Source: Paenibacillus glacialis
Lineage (GTDB): Bacteria > Bacillota > Bacilli > Paenibacillales > Paenibacillaceae
Reading direction: 5' to 3'
DNA length: 64,000 nt
NCBI RefSeq assembly: GCF_001637205.1
Contig: NZ_LVJH01000001.1
Location: forward strand, 1 to 64,000
Part shown: one piece after another, positions 57,515 through 64,000 of the stretch
How positions within the stretch are numbered: the first letter of the stretch is position 1
Layout of the letters: every line of letters starts with the position of its first letter
Made by a program: the position numbers and the translations under genes
Notes under the pieces: generated by a model
The model's input: the letters and a program-made list of their open reading frames with translations, nothing else
Told to the model about the DNA's origin: nothing
The model's database searches: none

Positions 57515-59128
57515 TTAATGTGCTACCATTCTCAGAACATCATCAATTTTTTTGCTATTGGCAAGGAGTTGACCTTGGTTCATCCATGTCATAAAGTCAA
57601 CTTCGAACGCACGGCGATTTCGAACGGCGGGAATTGTTTGCCACATGGGATGATCAATCTGCTGCCTTTCTGATCCTGCTACGTGTTCATGCCATTTATC
57701 GAACGCAAAGAAAATATAATCCGCATCTAACCCGTTCAACCATTCCCACGTTACGCCTTGTCTACCTGCTTCATGGGTTAACGCCTGTACCATCGGATGG
57801 GGAGTTATACCTAAATCCTTCCATAGAAATGGCTTCGTATATTTCTGATCGACGCTGATGCAATCGGCTGCAATACGCAAAAAGACATACGTCCGATTCC
57901 TCATTGAGCCGGACAATAATTTTCTTGCCCTGGATACTTTATCCTCATATTGCTGGATGGCATACTCCGCCTGATCAACCCGTTCCAACCGTTCCGCTAG
58001 CGTTCGTAATGTTGAATGCCAGTCCATATCATCATGTATAATGACATCGGTATCCAAGAATTTCTTGCATTGCTCATATTGATTCGTACGAAGCTCGTAA
58101 TCACTTCTACGTGCAATAATTAGATCCGGCTCGTACTCTGAAAGTGATTCATAGCTATCTTGCAAAACATTAAATGTCGGAACATGCTTCAGTCCAAGAT
58201 ATTCTTGCCGCCCCCATCCGGGATGAGACCATTGCACAACAGGAATAACACCTAATGTGATCAATAAATCTTCCATATATAGAGACACAACACGCACCGT
58301 ACTTCGCTGTTGTTTACGATACTGACCTGGAGCCACTCCGACCGACTTCTTAAAACGGCGGTTAAAATAAAATTCATTGTTAAAGCCTACATATTGGGCA
58401 ATCTCATGAATTCGATCCTCTGTTTTTAAGAGTAGCTGCTTCGCATGGTCGATCCGTAGTTTATTTACAAAACTAAGTGGAATTTGACCTGTAAGCTCCT
58501 TGAACATTTGCGAGTATTGCCATGGGAACACATCCACATCCGCAGCCAACTGCGCCACTGTCACTTGCTCAGCGTAGTTATCACTTAAATAATCGATTGA
58601 GCTTTTCACAGCACTCTTCAAATCCCGTACGGGGGCCAAACTACTATTTTGCTGTAGCACATAGCGAAGGAATTCCTCAAACCGCACATGATTGAAAAAC
58701 CGCATGAATTCTTCTTTATCGTGACTATGCAAGTAAATCTCCTCCAGCAAATCAATGCATCGTGCGAACGGTACGCGGTTCCAGATACCCTTATACGGAA
58801 AAATAGCTTGCTGTTGTTTATGCTCCGAGGTGTTCAAATCTGGAATCCGAATCGCTTTAAACGTAATAACGTAGAAAGAGATACTGTTTTTATATGTATG
58901 GATATGAATGGCTTGATCTGGTTCCACAATAGCCAGACTTGCTCTGACTATTTCCTGAGTACCATGCCCAGTATCTATTTCTGCTATGCCATCCGTAACA
59001 GCAAACAGCATGTACTCCTCAGCCCCAATAAATTCCTCGCTAGTCAATACGTCCAATTGGAGATACCGGATGCCTGTCATCATATAAATGATGGACGGGC
59101 AGCAGGAAGATGCTACCTCAATACTCAT
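57515..59128 (-). CDS. AraC-family regulator fused to a siderophore-binding-protein-like sensor domain (Btr-like)
   Basis: 537 aa. N-terminal cupin-like region (~1-150); AraC double HTH at ~175-280 (VTVAQLAADVDVFPWQYSQM, then IAQYVGFNNEFYFNRRFKKS, GVAPGQYRK); C-terminal FhuD/BtuF-like domain (~285-537; LLITLGVIPVVQWSHPGWGR). B. subtilis Btr is a cytosolic regulator with the same layout that senses bacillibactin and activates its uptake genes. The sensor here closely resembles the adjacent lipoprotein, implying a shared ligand. ATG at 59128 chosen (AAAGGAGGGG upstream). A Fur-like box overlaps the leader. Confidence 0.88.
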   Translation of the reverse strand: MSIEVASSCCPSIIYMMTGIRYLQLDVLTSEEFIGAEEYMLFAVTDGIAEIDTGHGTQEIVRASLAIVEPDQAIHIHTYKNSISFYVITFKAIRIPDLNTSEHKQQQAIFPYKGIWNRVPFARCIDLLEEIYLHSHDKEEFMRFFNHVRFEEFLRYVLQQNSSLAPVRDLKSAVKSSIDYLSDNYAEQVTVAQLAADVDVFPWQYSQMFKELTGQIPLSFVNKLRIDHAKQLLLKTEDRIHEIAQYVGFNNEFYFNRRFKKSVGVAPGQYRKQQRSTVRVVSLYMEDLLITLGVIPVVQWSHPGWGRQEYLGLKHVPTFNVLQDSYESLSEYEPDLIIARRSDYELRTNQYEQCKKFLDTDVIIHDDMDWHSTLRTLAERLERVDQAEYAIQQYEDKVSRARKLLSGSMRNRTYVFLRIAADCISVDQKYTKPFLWKDLGITPHPMVQALTHEAGRQGVTWEWLNGLDADYIFFAFDKWHEHVAGSERQQIDHPMWQTIPAVRNRRAFEVDFMTWMNQGQLLANSKKIDDVLRMVAH

Positions 59129-59140
59129 CATGCCCCTCCT

Positions 59141-59155
59141 TTGATAATGAGAATC
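59141..59155. promoter_or_regulatory. Fur box upstream of the AraC-SBP gene
   Basis: TGATAATGAGAATCA, two mismatches to the 7-1-7 consensus TGATAATNATTATCA. It lies immediately upstream of the RBS, so Fur would block transcription or initiation. Confidence 0.75.
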
Positions 59156-59173
59156 AATATTACTAGTGTAACG

Positions 59174-59210
59174 CAAAAAATAAAGCTCTTCAATAAAACC
59201 TAAAGAGCTT
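59174..59210 (-). terminator. Terminator of the siderophore-binding lipoprotein gene
   Basis: AAAGCTCTT / AAGAGCTTT arms around an 11-12-nt loop with ATTTTTTG on the minus strand, 27 nt after the stop. It separates this gene from the downstream AraC-SBP gene. Confidence 0.82.
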
Positions 59211-59237
59211 TCTTATTTGTAACATTTCTAAAGCTAT

Positions 59238-60209
59238 TTACTTCACTAAAAATTTCAGCAAATCATCCATTTTCATCGTATTCGCTGTAATCGCCCCTGA
59301 TTGCCAATGCGATCGTTCCAGTTGATAAACATGGCCGTTCTTGACAGCGGGGATGTTTTTCCATAATGGGTCATCAAGCAGGGCAACCGCCTTCTCATTG
59401 GACTTGGAGTCCCATGTACCATCAGAGGGGAAGATGATAATATGATCAGCAGTAAGCTCCGGTATTTTTTCTTGTGAAATAACATCGTGGGCCTCGATGT
59501 TCTTCACCCACGGGAACGGCTCCAAACCAAGGTCTCTGTAAATACTACCTGTATATGCATTATTCAGACCGAACAGACGCAGCTCCGGCTTGTCCCCGAC
59601 ATCGAGGCGCACGACCGCAACGGTCTGGCGGCCAATAGCCTCTTCTAACTTCTCTTTGGTATCGGTAATCTTCTGTTTATAGTCTTCTAATACGCTAGTA
59701 GCCTTCTCTGGAATGCCGAGTAAATCAGCAACTGTTTTTAGCGTTTCTTCTGCATTCCCAATCACTTCATCAGGCAGGCGATAAGTAGGAGCGATTTTGG
59801 AATACAATTGATAACTATCATCCATTCCCCCGTTCAATATAATTAAGTCAGGGTTATTTTCAATCATAGCCTCCAAACTGCCCGTGATATCGAATAACGG
59901 AACATCCGTCAGTCCTAAATAATCTTGTTTACCCCAGCTTGGATGATACCATTGCACAATCGGTTCCACACCCAACGCCAACATATAATCTTCTAAGTAA
60001 ATGCCTGCTACTCTCTTCGGTTTGACAGGAACTTCTACTTCGCCAAAAGCATCATTAACCTTCCTTGTATCACTGTTTTCTTGCTTATTTTTTTCTTCAT
60101 TCGTCGATGTTTCCTTTGCATCGCCACAGCCTGCCAAACTTACCATAATGGCCAGCAGTACGACCAGCCAACGTATCTTCCGTATACTTCCTATTGTTTG
60201 CACCGCCAT
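59238..60209 (-). CDS. Iron-siderophore ABC transporter substrate-binding lipoprotein
   Basis: 323 aa. Lipoprotein signal: RWLVVLLAIMVSLAGCGDAK with lipobox LAGC (Cys28). FhuD/FeuA-type bilobal fold: RVAGIYLEDYMLALGVEPIV, NPDLIILNGG, and C-terminal IPAVKNGHVYQLERSHW. Anchored outside the membrane, it would deliver ferric siderophore to a permease. No permease or ATPase gene is present in the window. A perfect Fur box lies ~55 nt upstream, so it is iron-starvation induced. Confidence 0.92.
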   Translation of the reverse strand: MAVQTIGSIRKIRWLVVLLAIMVSLAGCGDAKETSTNEEKNKQENSDTRKVNDAFGEVEVPVKPKRVAGIYLEDYMLALGVEPIVQWYHPSWGKQDYLGLTDVPLFDITGSLEAMIENNPDLIILNGGMDDSYQLYSKIAPTYRLPDEVIGNAEETLKTVADLLGIPEKATSVLEDYKQKITDTKEKLEEAIGRQTVAVVRLDVGDKPELRLFGLNNAYTGSIYRDLGLEPFPWVKNIEAHDVISQEKIPELTADHIIIFPSDGTWDSKSNEKAVALLDDPLWKNIPAVKNGHVYQLERSHWQSGAITANTMKMDDLLKFLVK

Positions 60210-60264
60210 ATTATATGCTCACTCCTCTAGTTACTAGTTGTAACGAAATAAATATATTTATCAA

Positions 60265-60279
60265 TGATAATCATTATCA
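60265..60279. promoter_or_regulatory. Perfect Fur box
   Basis: TGATAATCATTATCA, an exact 7-1-7 inverted repeat, upstream of the siderophore-binding lipoprotein gene. Confidence 0.92.
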
Positions 60280-60360
60280 CTCCGCCTAACTCTCATTGTA
60301 TTCTTTCCATATAACGATCTCAATGCACATATCCAACTACATTTTGCACAAATACAACGA

Positions 60361-60594
60361 TTGAGTCAAAAATCAGGTGCGTCAAAAAGACTCCCTAATA
60401 AAGTCAATCATAAAAAAGAAGCTAAAGATATTGACACTACATTGAAATATTATGTACACATCATTAAAGAATTTCGTATACGTGATGTGAGAGTGCAATC
60501 GTACTTTCGAGGAAGTGATCGAGTTAAATTTGAGTATACTGATTTCTCTTTTTATCGTTTTCTAACGACTTCTCCAAAAACAATAAACCGCTAG
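60361..60594 (+). CDS. Doubtful 77-aa ORF
   Basis: TTG start without an RBS; the frame is open back to about 60271. Basic protein containing TLKYYVHIIKEFRIRDVRVQ; its last codons run into a perfect hairpin. No family recognised. It could be a 3' gene fragment or non-coding. Outside this ORF, 60280-60660 shows no other gene. Confidence 0.2.
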   Translation: MSQKSGASKRLPNKVNHKKEAKDIDTTLKYYVHIIKEFRIRDVRVQSYFRGSDRVKFEYTDFSFYRFLTTSPKTINR

Positions 60595-60627
60595 AAACGT
60601 TGTTAGTACAACGTTTCTAGCGGTTTA
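60584..60627. terminator. Perfect 20-bp hairpin terminator
   Basis: TAAACCGCTAGAAACGTTGT with ACAACGTTTCTAGCGGTTTA, 4-nt loop; ATTGTTTTTGG follows on the minus strand and ATAAATTTC on the plus strand. Which transcript it ends is unclear. Confidence 0.7.
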
Positions 60628-60662
60628 TAAATTTCTTGAATTTTCTAAAATGTCTTATTGCA

Positions 60663-60764
60663 TGTCCCAGGAGGGATACTCTCCCTTTGATCGAGACTGC
60701 GAAGCGTATGCTAACGATGCTTATGCTCCGACGCCCCCTACGGGGGTTCCTACCCCCTGTTACA
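60663..60764 (-). repeat. tRNA-Arg downstream tail, right copy, ending in a tRNA 3'-end remnant
   Basis: Minus-strand blocks GCGTCGGAGCATAAG, CATCGTTAGCAT, CTTCGCAGTCTCGA and AGGGAGAGT correspond to 49871-49966. At the far end, ATCCCTCCTGGGACA (60663-60677 reversed) repeats the last 15 nt of tRNA-Arg (left-copy version with discriminator A). An inner GGGGGTAGGAACCCCC hairpin is also present. Confidence 0.8.
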
Positions 60765-60770
60765 TAAAAA

Positions 60771-60799
60771 AAAGCTCTCCATAAAGGAGAACTTTTTTT
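60771..60799 (-). terminator. Terminator of right tRNA-Arg
   Basis: AGTTCTCC-TTTAT-GGAGAGCT followed by TTTTTTTT on the minus strand, 5-10 nt after the tRNA. Confidence 0.9.
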
Positions 60800-60803
60800 G
60801 TAA

Positions 60804-60877
<74 letters not shown>

Positions 60878-60910
60878 ATAATCATGATAAGATTTTTAAA
60901 TTCATATCTT

Positions 60911-60946
60911 TTAAAAAGGGTGCGTTATTTATTATAACGCATCCCT
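60911..60946 (-). terminator. Terminator of the 43-aa protein gene
   Basis: Minus strand GGGATGCGTTAT / ATAACGCACCC around a short loop, then TTTTTAAAAG, about 60 nt after the stop. Confidence 0.8.
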
Positions 60947-61006
60947 AGAATAAATCAATACCTAATTTAAAAATTATTTCATTCTTATATCTATTACGTG
61001 TATTTC

Positions 61007-61138
61007 TTATTTATTCCCACGACGCCAATTTGTTTTATCTTCTGTATGCATAGCTGCATTCTTCGCTACTACCTCTTCGGCAAATTCACTATTATGTGCA
61101 TATTTGTTCCCTTTATTTTTTTTGAATTTTTCCGCCAT
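61007..61138 (-). CDS. Small hydrophilic protein (43 aa), possibly spore-associated
   Basis: ATG with a near-perfect RBS AGGAGGTGATAACG. The product begins MAEKFKKNKGNKYAHNSEFA and ends KTNWRRGNK; rich in Lys, Asn, Glu and Ala, with no hydrophobic segment. Composition recalls minor small acid-soluble spore proteins, but no signature is recognised, so that is only a guess. Own terminator downstream. It is too short to be picked up by usual length cut-offs. Confidence 0.75.
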   Translation of the reverse strand: MAEKFKKNKGNKYAHNSEFAEEVVAKNAAMHTEDKTNWRRGNK

Positions 61139-61214
61139 CGTTATCACCTCCTATGTATTTAGTATGGTTACACCGAGGGGCGGATATGAGTAATATTATT
61201 TGGATGCTTTGTTA

Positions 61215-61544
61215 CTATCCGTCATATGAATGGCGAAATGCGTTCACACCTGATTCCTTCATCTGCTTGCGAGTATCGATCGACCCATACTCATAAATTC
61301 TCTGATATACATCATCAAGTGCATTCTGATATGTCACATTTACAACACGTTCCGGCTCATCTGGCCACGGAAATACAAATCCTAGAAAAGCATTTTCTTC
61401 GTTCTCCTTTACTAAGCCCATCAAATCCCTAATTTCCTGTGCTTGTTCTTCTGTCGCTTCGATTTCCCATTCATAAGTCGTCGCACCTCTGTCCAATAGA
61501 ACGGATCTTCCATGTACGGATACAAAATACTTATGTTTATTCAC
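61215..61544 (-). CDS. Conserved hypothetical protein (110 aa)
   Basis: Starts VNKHKYFVSVHGRSVLLDRG; contains ATTYEWEIEATEEQAQEI and FGFVFPWP-like segment GFVFPWPDEPERVVNVTYQN. Soluble, acidic. Similar short proteins are common in Paenibacillus and sometimes labelled hydrolase/acyltransferase; no catalytic residues support that. The GTG at 61544 is chosen because AAGGGGGAAG is 8 nt upstream; the frame stays open 30 codons further but without an RBS. Divergent from asnB. Confidence 0.75.
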   Translation of the reverse strand: MNKHKYFVSVHGRSVLLDRGATTYEWEIEATEEQAQEIRDLMGLVKENEENAFLGFVFPWPDEPERVVNVTYQNALDDVYQRIYEYGSIDTRKQMKESGVNAFRHSYDG

Positions 61545-61700
61545 GACAACTTCCCCCTTTTTTTGACTCTTCGAACTTTGTACTCGCCTATAGTTTTCCT
61601 TAAAGGACAGACATTTTATGCCTTCCTTCGGCATATTCTATATGACTTTGGTAAAAGAAAGGACAGATATGGACAACCGACAAGGAGAGGATGAACCGTC

Positions 61701-63545
61701 ATGTGCGGAATAACAGGATTTATACAATGGAACGGCGATTTAACACAGGATTCGCAATTACTCGTCCAGATGACTGATAGCTTAGATAAGCGCGGACCTG
61801 ACGCATCCGGAACATGGATCTCAAATCCTTGTGCTTTTGGACATCGACGACTGAGCGTCATTGACCCTGAGAATGGTGCTCAACCTATGATCATACATCA
61901 AGATGATGACGTATACGCCATTGTTTATAACGGCGAACTATATAATGCAGCAGAACTTACGAAAGAACTACGCAATCGTGGGTATCAGTTCCGTACTCGT
62001 TGCGATACTGAGGTATTGTTGGTGTCTTATATGGAGTGGGGACCCGATTGTGTTGATCGTTTCAATGGTATTTTCTCCTTTGGAATATGGGATAGCGTGC
62101 AACAACAAGTCTTTTTTGCACGCGATAGAGTAGGTGTTAAACCACTTTTTTATAGTCATATCGATGATACGCTAATTTTTGGTTCCGAACCCAAAGCACT
62201 TCTACAGCATCCTAAAGTGGAACCTATTGTTGGTCCTGAAGGGTTAGCAGAAATTTTTGTTATTGGACCCGCGCGCACACCCGGACACGGGGTGTACCGG
62301 AATGTAAATGAGCTTCGTCCTGGGCACGCCATGATCTTTAACCGTTCTGGGCTTCGTACCTACGCCTATTGGAAGCTAGAAAGCTATATACATGAAGATG
62401 ATGAGGCTACTACTGCGCTTAAGTTAAGGGAAATACTTCAAGATACACTTGAACGTCAATTAATATCTGATGTACCTGTATGTACACTTTTATCAGGTGG
62501 ATTAGATTCCAGTGCATTATCTGCATTAGCTGTTGACTACTATCGTCGTTCAGGGCAAGGCCAACTACACACCTATTCTGTTGATTACGTGGATAATAAT
62601 AAACATTTCAAATCACATACATTCCAACCAGGGGCAGATGCGCCTTGGATAAAACGAATGGTCGATGAGCTTAAAAGCAAGCATCACTATATTGAGATTG
62701 ATACTCCTGAGTTAGTAGGTGCGCTTGACGCCTCAACAAGGGCACGTGATTTACCAGGAATGGTTGATGTGGATTCCTCTCTCTATTTATTCTGCAAAGA
62801 AATCAAAAAAGAGGCTACCGTTGCTCTTTCTGGTGAAGCAGCTGATGAAATATTTGGTGGTTACCCTTGGTTTCACCGTGAAGAAATGTTGAATTCTGGA
62901 ACATTCCCTTGGGCAGTTGCTCCTGATATGAGAGCGAGTCTTTTATCTCCTGAAATTAGGAATTGGATTTCTCCGCTTGATTACTTAGGTGACAAATACT
63001 CAGAAGCTGTTAATGAAGTACCTAAGCTTGCAGGTGAGACCGCCCAACAGGCTAAGATGCGAGTCATGTCCTATCTTAATATTACGCGCTTCATGCCTAC
63101 ATTACTGGATCGTAAGGATCGAATGAGTATGGGCGTTGGACTAGAAGTACGTGTTCCTTATTGTGACCATCGATTAGTACAATATGTATGGAATATTCCA
63201 TGGGACATCAAAATGACAGGTGATCGTGAGAAGGGTATCCTTCGTAAATCTTTAGAAGGTGTACTCCCTGATGATGTTCTCTATCGTAAAAAGAGTCCCT
63301 ATCCCAAAACACACAATCCTAATTTTCTTAAAACTGTGAAGCAACAATTACTCACCATTCTAGATGACCCTACGTCTCCACTACTCCCCCTCATAGATGT
63401 TGCCAAAATTCGAGAAATAGCCACTTCCCCAGATGCTTCTTCGAATCTGCCATGGTTCGGTCAATTGATGTCAGGTCCACAGTTATTCGCCTATTTGGCT
63501 CAAGTTGATTATTGGCTCCGCACATATCACGTATCCATTCGCTAA
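61701..63545 (+). CDS. asnB: Asparagine synthase (glutamine-hydrolysing), AsnO/AsnB type
   Basis: 614 aa. N-terminal class II glutaminase with nucleophile Cys2 (MCGITGFIQW), RGPDASGTW and YNGELYNAAEL. C-terminal synthetase with the PPi loop LLSGGLDSSALSAL (residues ~262-275) and LSGEAADEIFGGYPWF. Converts Asp to Asn using Gln and ATP. Length equals B. subtilis AsnO (YisO, 614 aa), a sporulation-associated paralogue, but sub-type assignment is from memory. RBS AAGGAGAGG. Confidence 0.95.
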   Translation: MCGITGFIQWNGDLTQDSQLLVQMTDSLDKRGPDASGTWISNPCAFGHRRLSVIDPENGAQPMIIHQDDDVYAIVYNGELYNAAELTKELRNRGYQFRTRCDTEVLLVSYMEWGPDCVDRFNGIFSFGIWDSVQQQVFFARDRVGVKPLFYSHIDDTLIFGSEPKALLQHPKVEPIVGPEGLAEIFVIGPARTPGHGVYRNVNELRPGHAMIFNRSGLRTYAYWKLESYIHEDDEATTALKLREILQDTLERQLISDVPVCTLLSGGLDSSALSALAVDYYRRSGQGQLHTYSVDYVDNNKHFKSHTFQPGADAPWIKRMVDELKSKHHYIEIDTPELVGALDASTRARDLPGMVDVDSSLYLFCKEIKKEATVALSGEAADEIFGGYPWFHREEMLNSGTFPWAVAPDMRASLLSPEIRNWISPLDYLGDKYSEAVNEVPKLAGETAQQAKMRVMSYLNITRFMPTLLDRKDRMSMGVGLEVRVPYCDHRLVQYVWNIPWDIKMTGDREKGILRKSLEGVLPDDVLYRKKSPYPKTHNPNFLKTVKQQLLTILDDPTSPLLPLIDVAKIREIATSPDASSNLPWFGQLMSGPQLFAYLAQVDYWLRTYHVSIR

Positions 63546-63547
63546 AT

Positions 63548-63581
63548 AATAAAAAGGCTGCCCAAAGGCAGCCTTTTTATT
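63548..63581. terminator. Bidirectional terminator of asnB and rdgB
   Basis: AATAAAAAGGCTGCC-CAAA-GGCAGCCTTTTTATT, a perfect 15-bp stem with T/A runs both sides, between two convergent genes. Confidence 0.93.
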
Positions 63582-63625
63582 ATTTAGTTATAACTTTGTC
63601 ATACACTTCGGCTTAAACTATCCCT

Positions 63626-64000
63626 TTATTTCTTCAATTGCGCTATTAACTCACGTAACGCTACACCACGATGACTAATGGACTGCTTTTCTTCTAATGA
63701 TAGCTCAGCCATTGTTTTATCATACTGTGAAAGATAAAAGAGTGGATCATAACCAAATCCCCCAACACCCGCTACATCTGAAGTGATCCAGCCGGACACG
63801 GAACCATTCGTCTCGATATGATCACCTGAAGAAGGGTTGTACAGTACCAAGGAACAAATGAAGCTTGCCGGGCTTAATAAGGACTGTTCTGTATCTTCAC
63901 CCAACTTCAATTGTCCCAGCTCTTGTAATAGCTTCTCGTTGTTCAACTGATCAGTTGCATGCTCACCCGAATAACGAGCGGAGTATACACCCGGTTGTCC
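63626..64000 (-). CDS. rdgB: XTP/dITP pyrophosphatase (RdgB/HAM1), 3' part, cut by window edge
   Basis: The frame is open to base 64000, so the gene enters from the right; the last 125 codons are present. It reads GQPGVYSARYSGEHATDQLN at the edge, then SGWITSDVAGVGGFGYDPLF and SISHRGVALRELI, the conserved substrate-binding motifs (GxGGFGYDPxF, SHRxxA). Removes non-canonical purine NTPs. A full protein would be ~200 aa. An in-frame ATG at 63946 is not the true start. Confidence 0.93.
   Translation of the reverse strand, partial: GQPGVYSARYSGEHATDQLNNEKLLQELGQLKLGEDTEQSLLSPASFICSLVLYNPSSGDHIETNGSVSGWITSDVAGVGGFGYDPLFYLSQYDKTMAELSLEEKQSISHRGVALRELIAQLKK

Noticed and set aside
61968..62159. Antisense ORFs within asnB
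   Set aside because: Short shadows of a well-supported gene; no RBS or family similarity.

Overview
The window is a low-to-moderate G+C stretch from an endospore-forming Bacillota, most likely Paenibacillus or a close relative. Three things point there: the 16S rRNA 5' end and its leader; spore genes (safA, spo0B, spoIVFA/B, spoIIB, spoVID); and a gene order that follows the Bacillus subtilis safA-pheA-obg-spo0B-rpmA-minD-mreB-radC-maf-folC-valS-hem-engB-lon-clpX-tig block, with Paenibacillus-like differences such as murC beside folC and a CobA-HemD fusion. Species is not assigned. No insertion sequence, prophage or CRISPR array was seen.

Layout. 1-560: 5' end of a 16S rRNA gene (minus) with its leader and promoter. 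701-49600: almost every gene is on the minus strand and is housekeeping or sporulation. In order of increasing coordinate these are safA; an aromatic/threonine operon (pheB-hom-[thrC remnant]-thrB-pheA-[ilvE remnant]); obg and spo0B; rplU-prp-rpmA behind an L21-type leader; rng; spoIVFA-spoIVFB; mreBCD-minCD; radC, maf, a DUF4321-like gene and spoIIB; murC, folC and valS (T-box); spoVID; a haem/sirohaem cluster; speD; engB-lon-lonB; ispG; clpP-clpX; tig; and a TPR protein. 49758-60877: an 11-kb accessory segment bounded by two nearly identical tRNA-Arg(UCU) genes in opposite orientation, each followed by a related tail. It holds a Gre-factor/Cse60/small membrane protein operon, a Pho-box-controlled operon (beta-propeller protein-pstS-pstC-pstA), an M20 peptidase, a decayed LuxR-type response regulator, and a Fur-box-controlled siderophore-binding lipoprotein with an AraC-SBP regulator. 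61007-64000: a 43-aa hydrophilic protein, an unknown 110-aa protein, asnB/asnO and the 3' part of rdgB.

How the genes work together. SafA and SpoVID are LysM coat-morphogenesis partners. SpoIVFA and SpoIVFB gate sigma-K activation, and Spo0B passes phosphate in the Spo0A relay. MinCD and MreBCD set division site and rod shape. The hem genes build uroporphyrinogen III and its precorrin-2/sirohaem branch from glutamyl-tRNA. Clp, Lon and trigger factor form a proteostasis block. Phosphate and iron uptake genes carry recognisable Pho and Fur boxes, and hemA carries a PerR-like box.

The most notable observations are hidden gene remnants: an ilvE reduced to its two ends behind pheA, the last codons of thrC fused upstream of thrB, and a LuxR response-regulator C-terminus. 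Others are the mirrored tRNA-Arg/tail duplication, a TPR gene whose only well-placed start is ATA, a pst operon without pstB and with a PstS lacking a lipobox cysteine, and an AraC regulator whose sensor domain is a close paralogue of the neighbouring binding protein.
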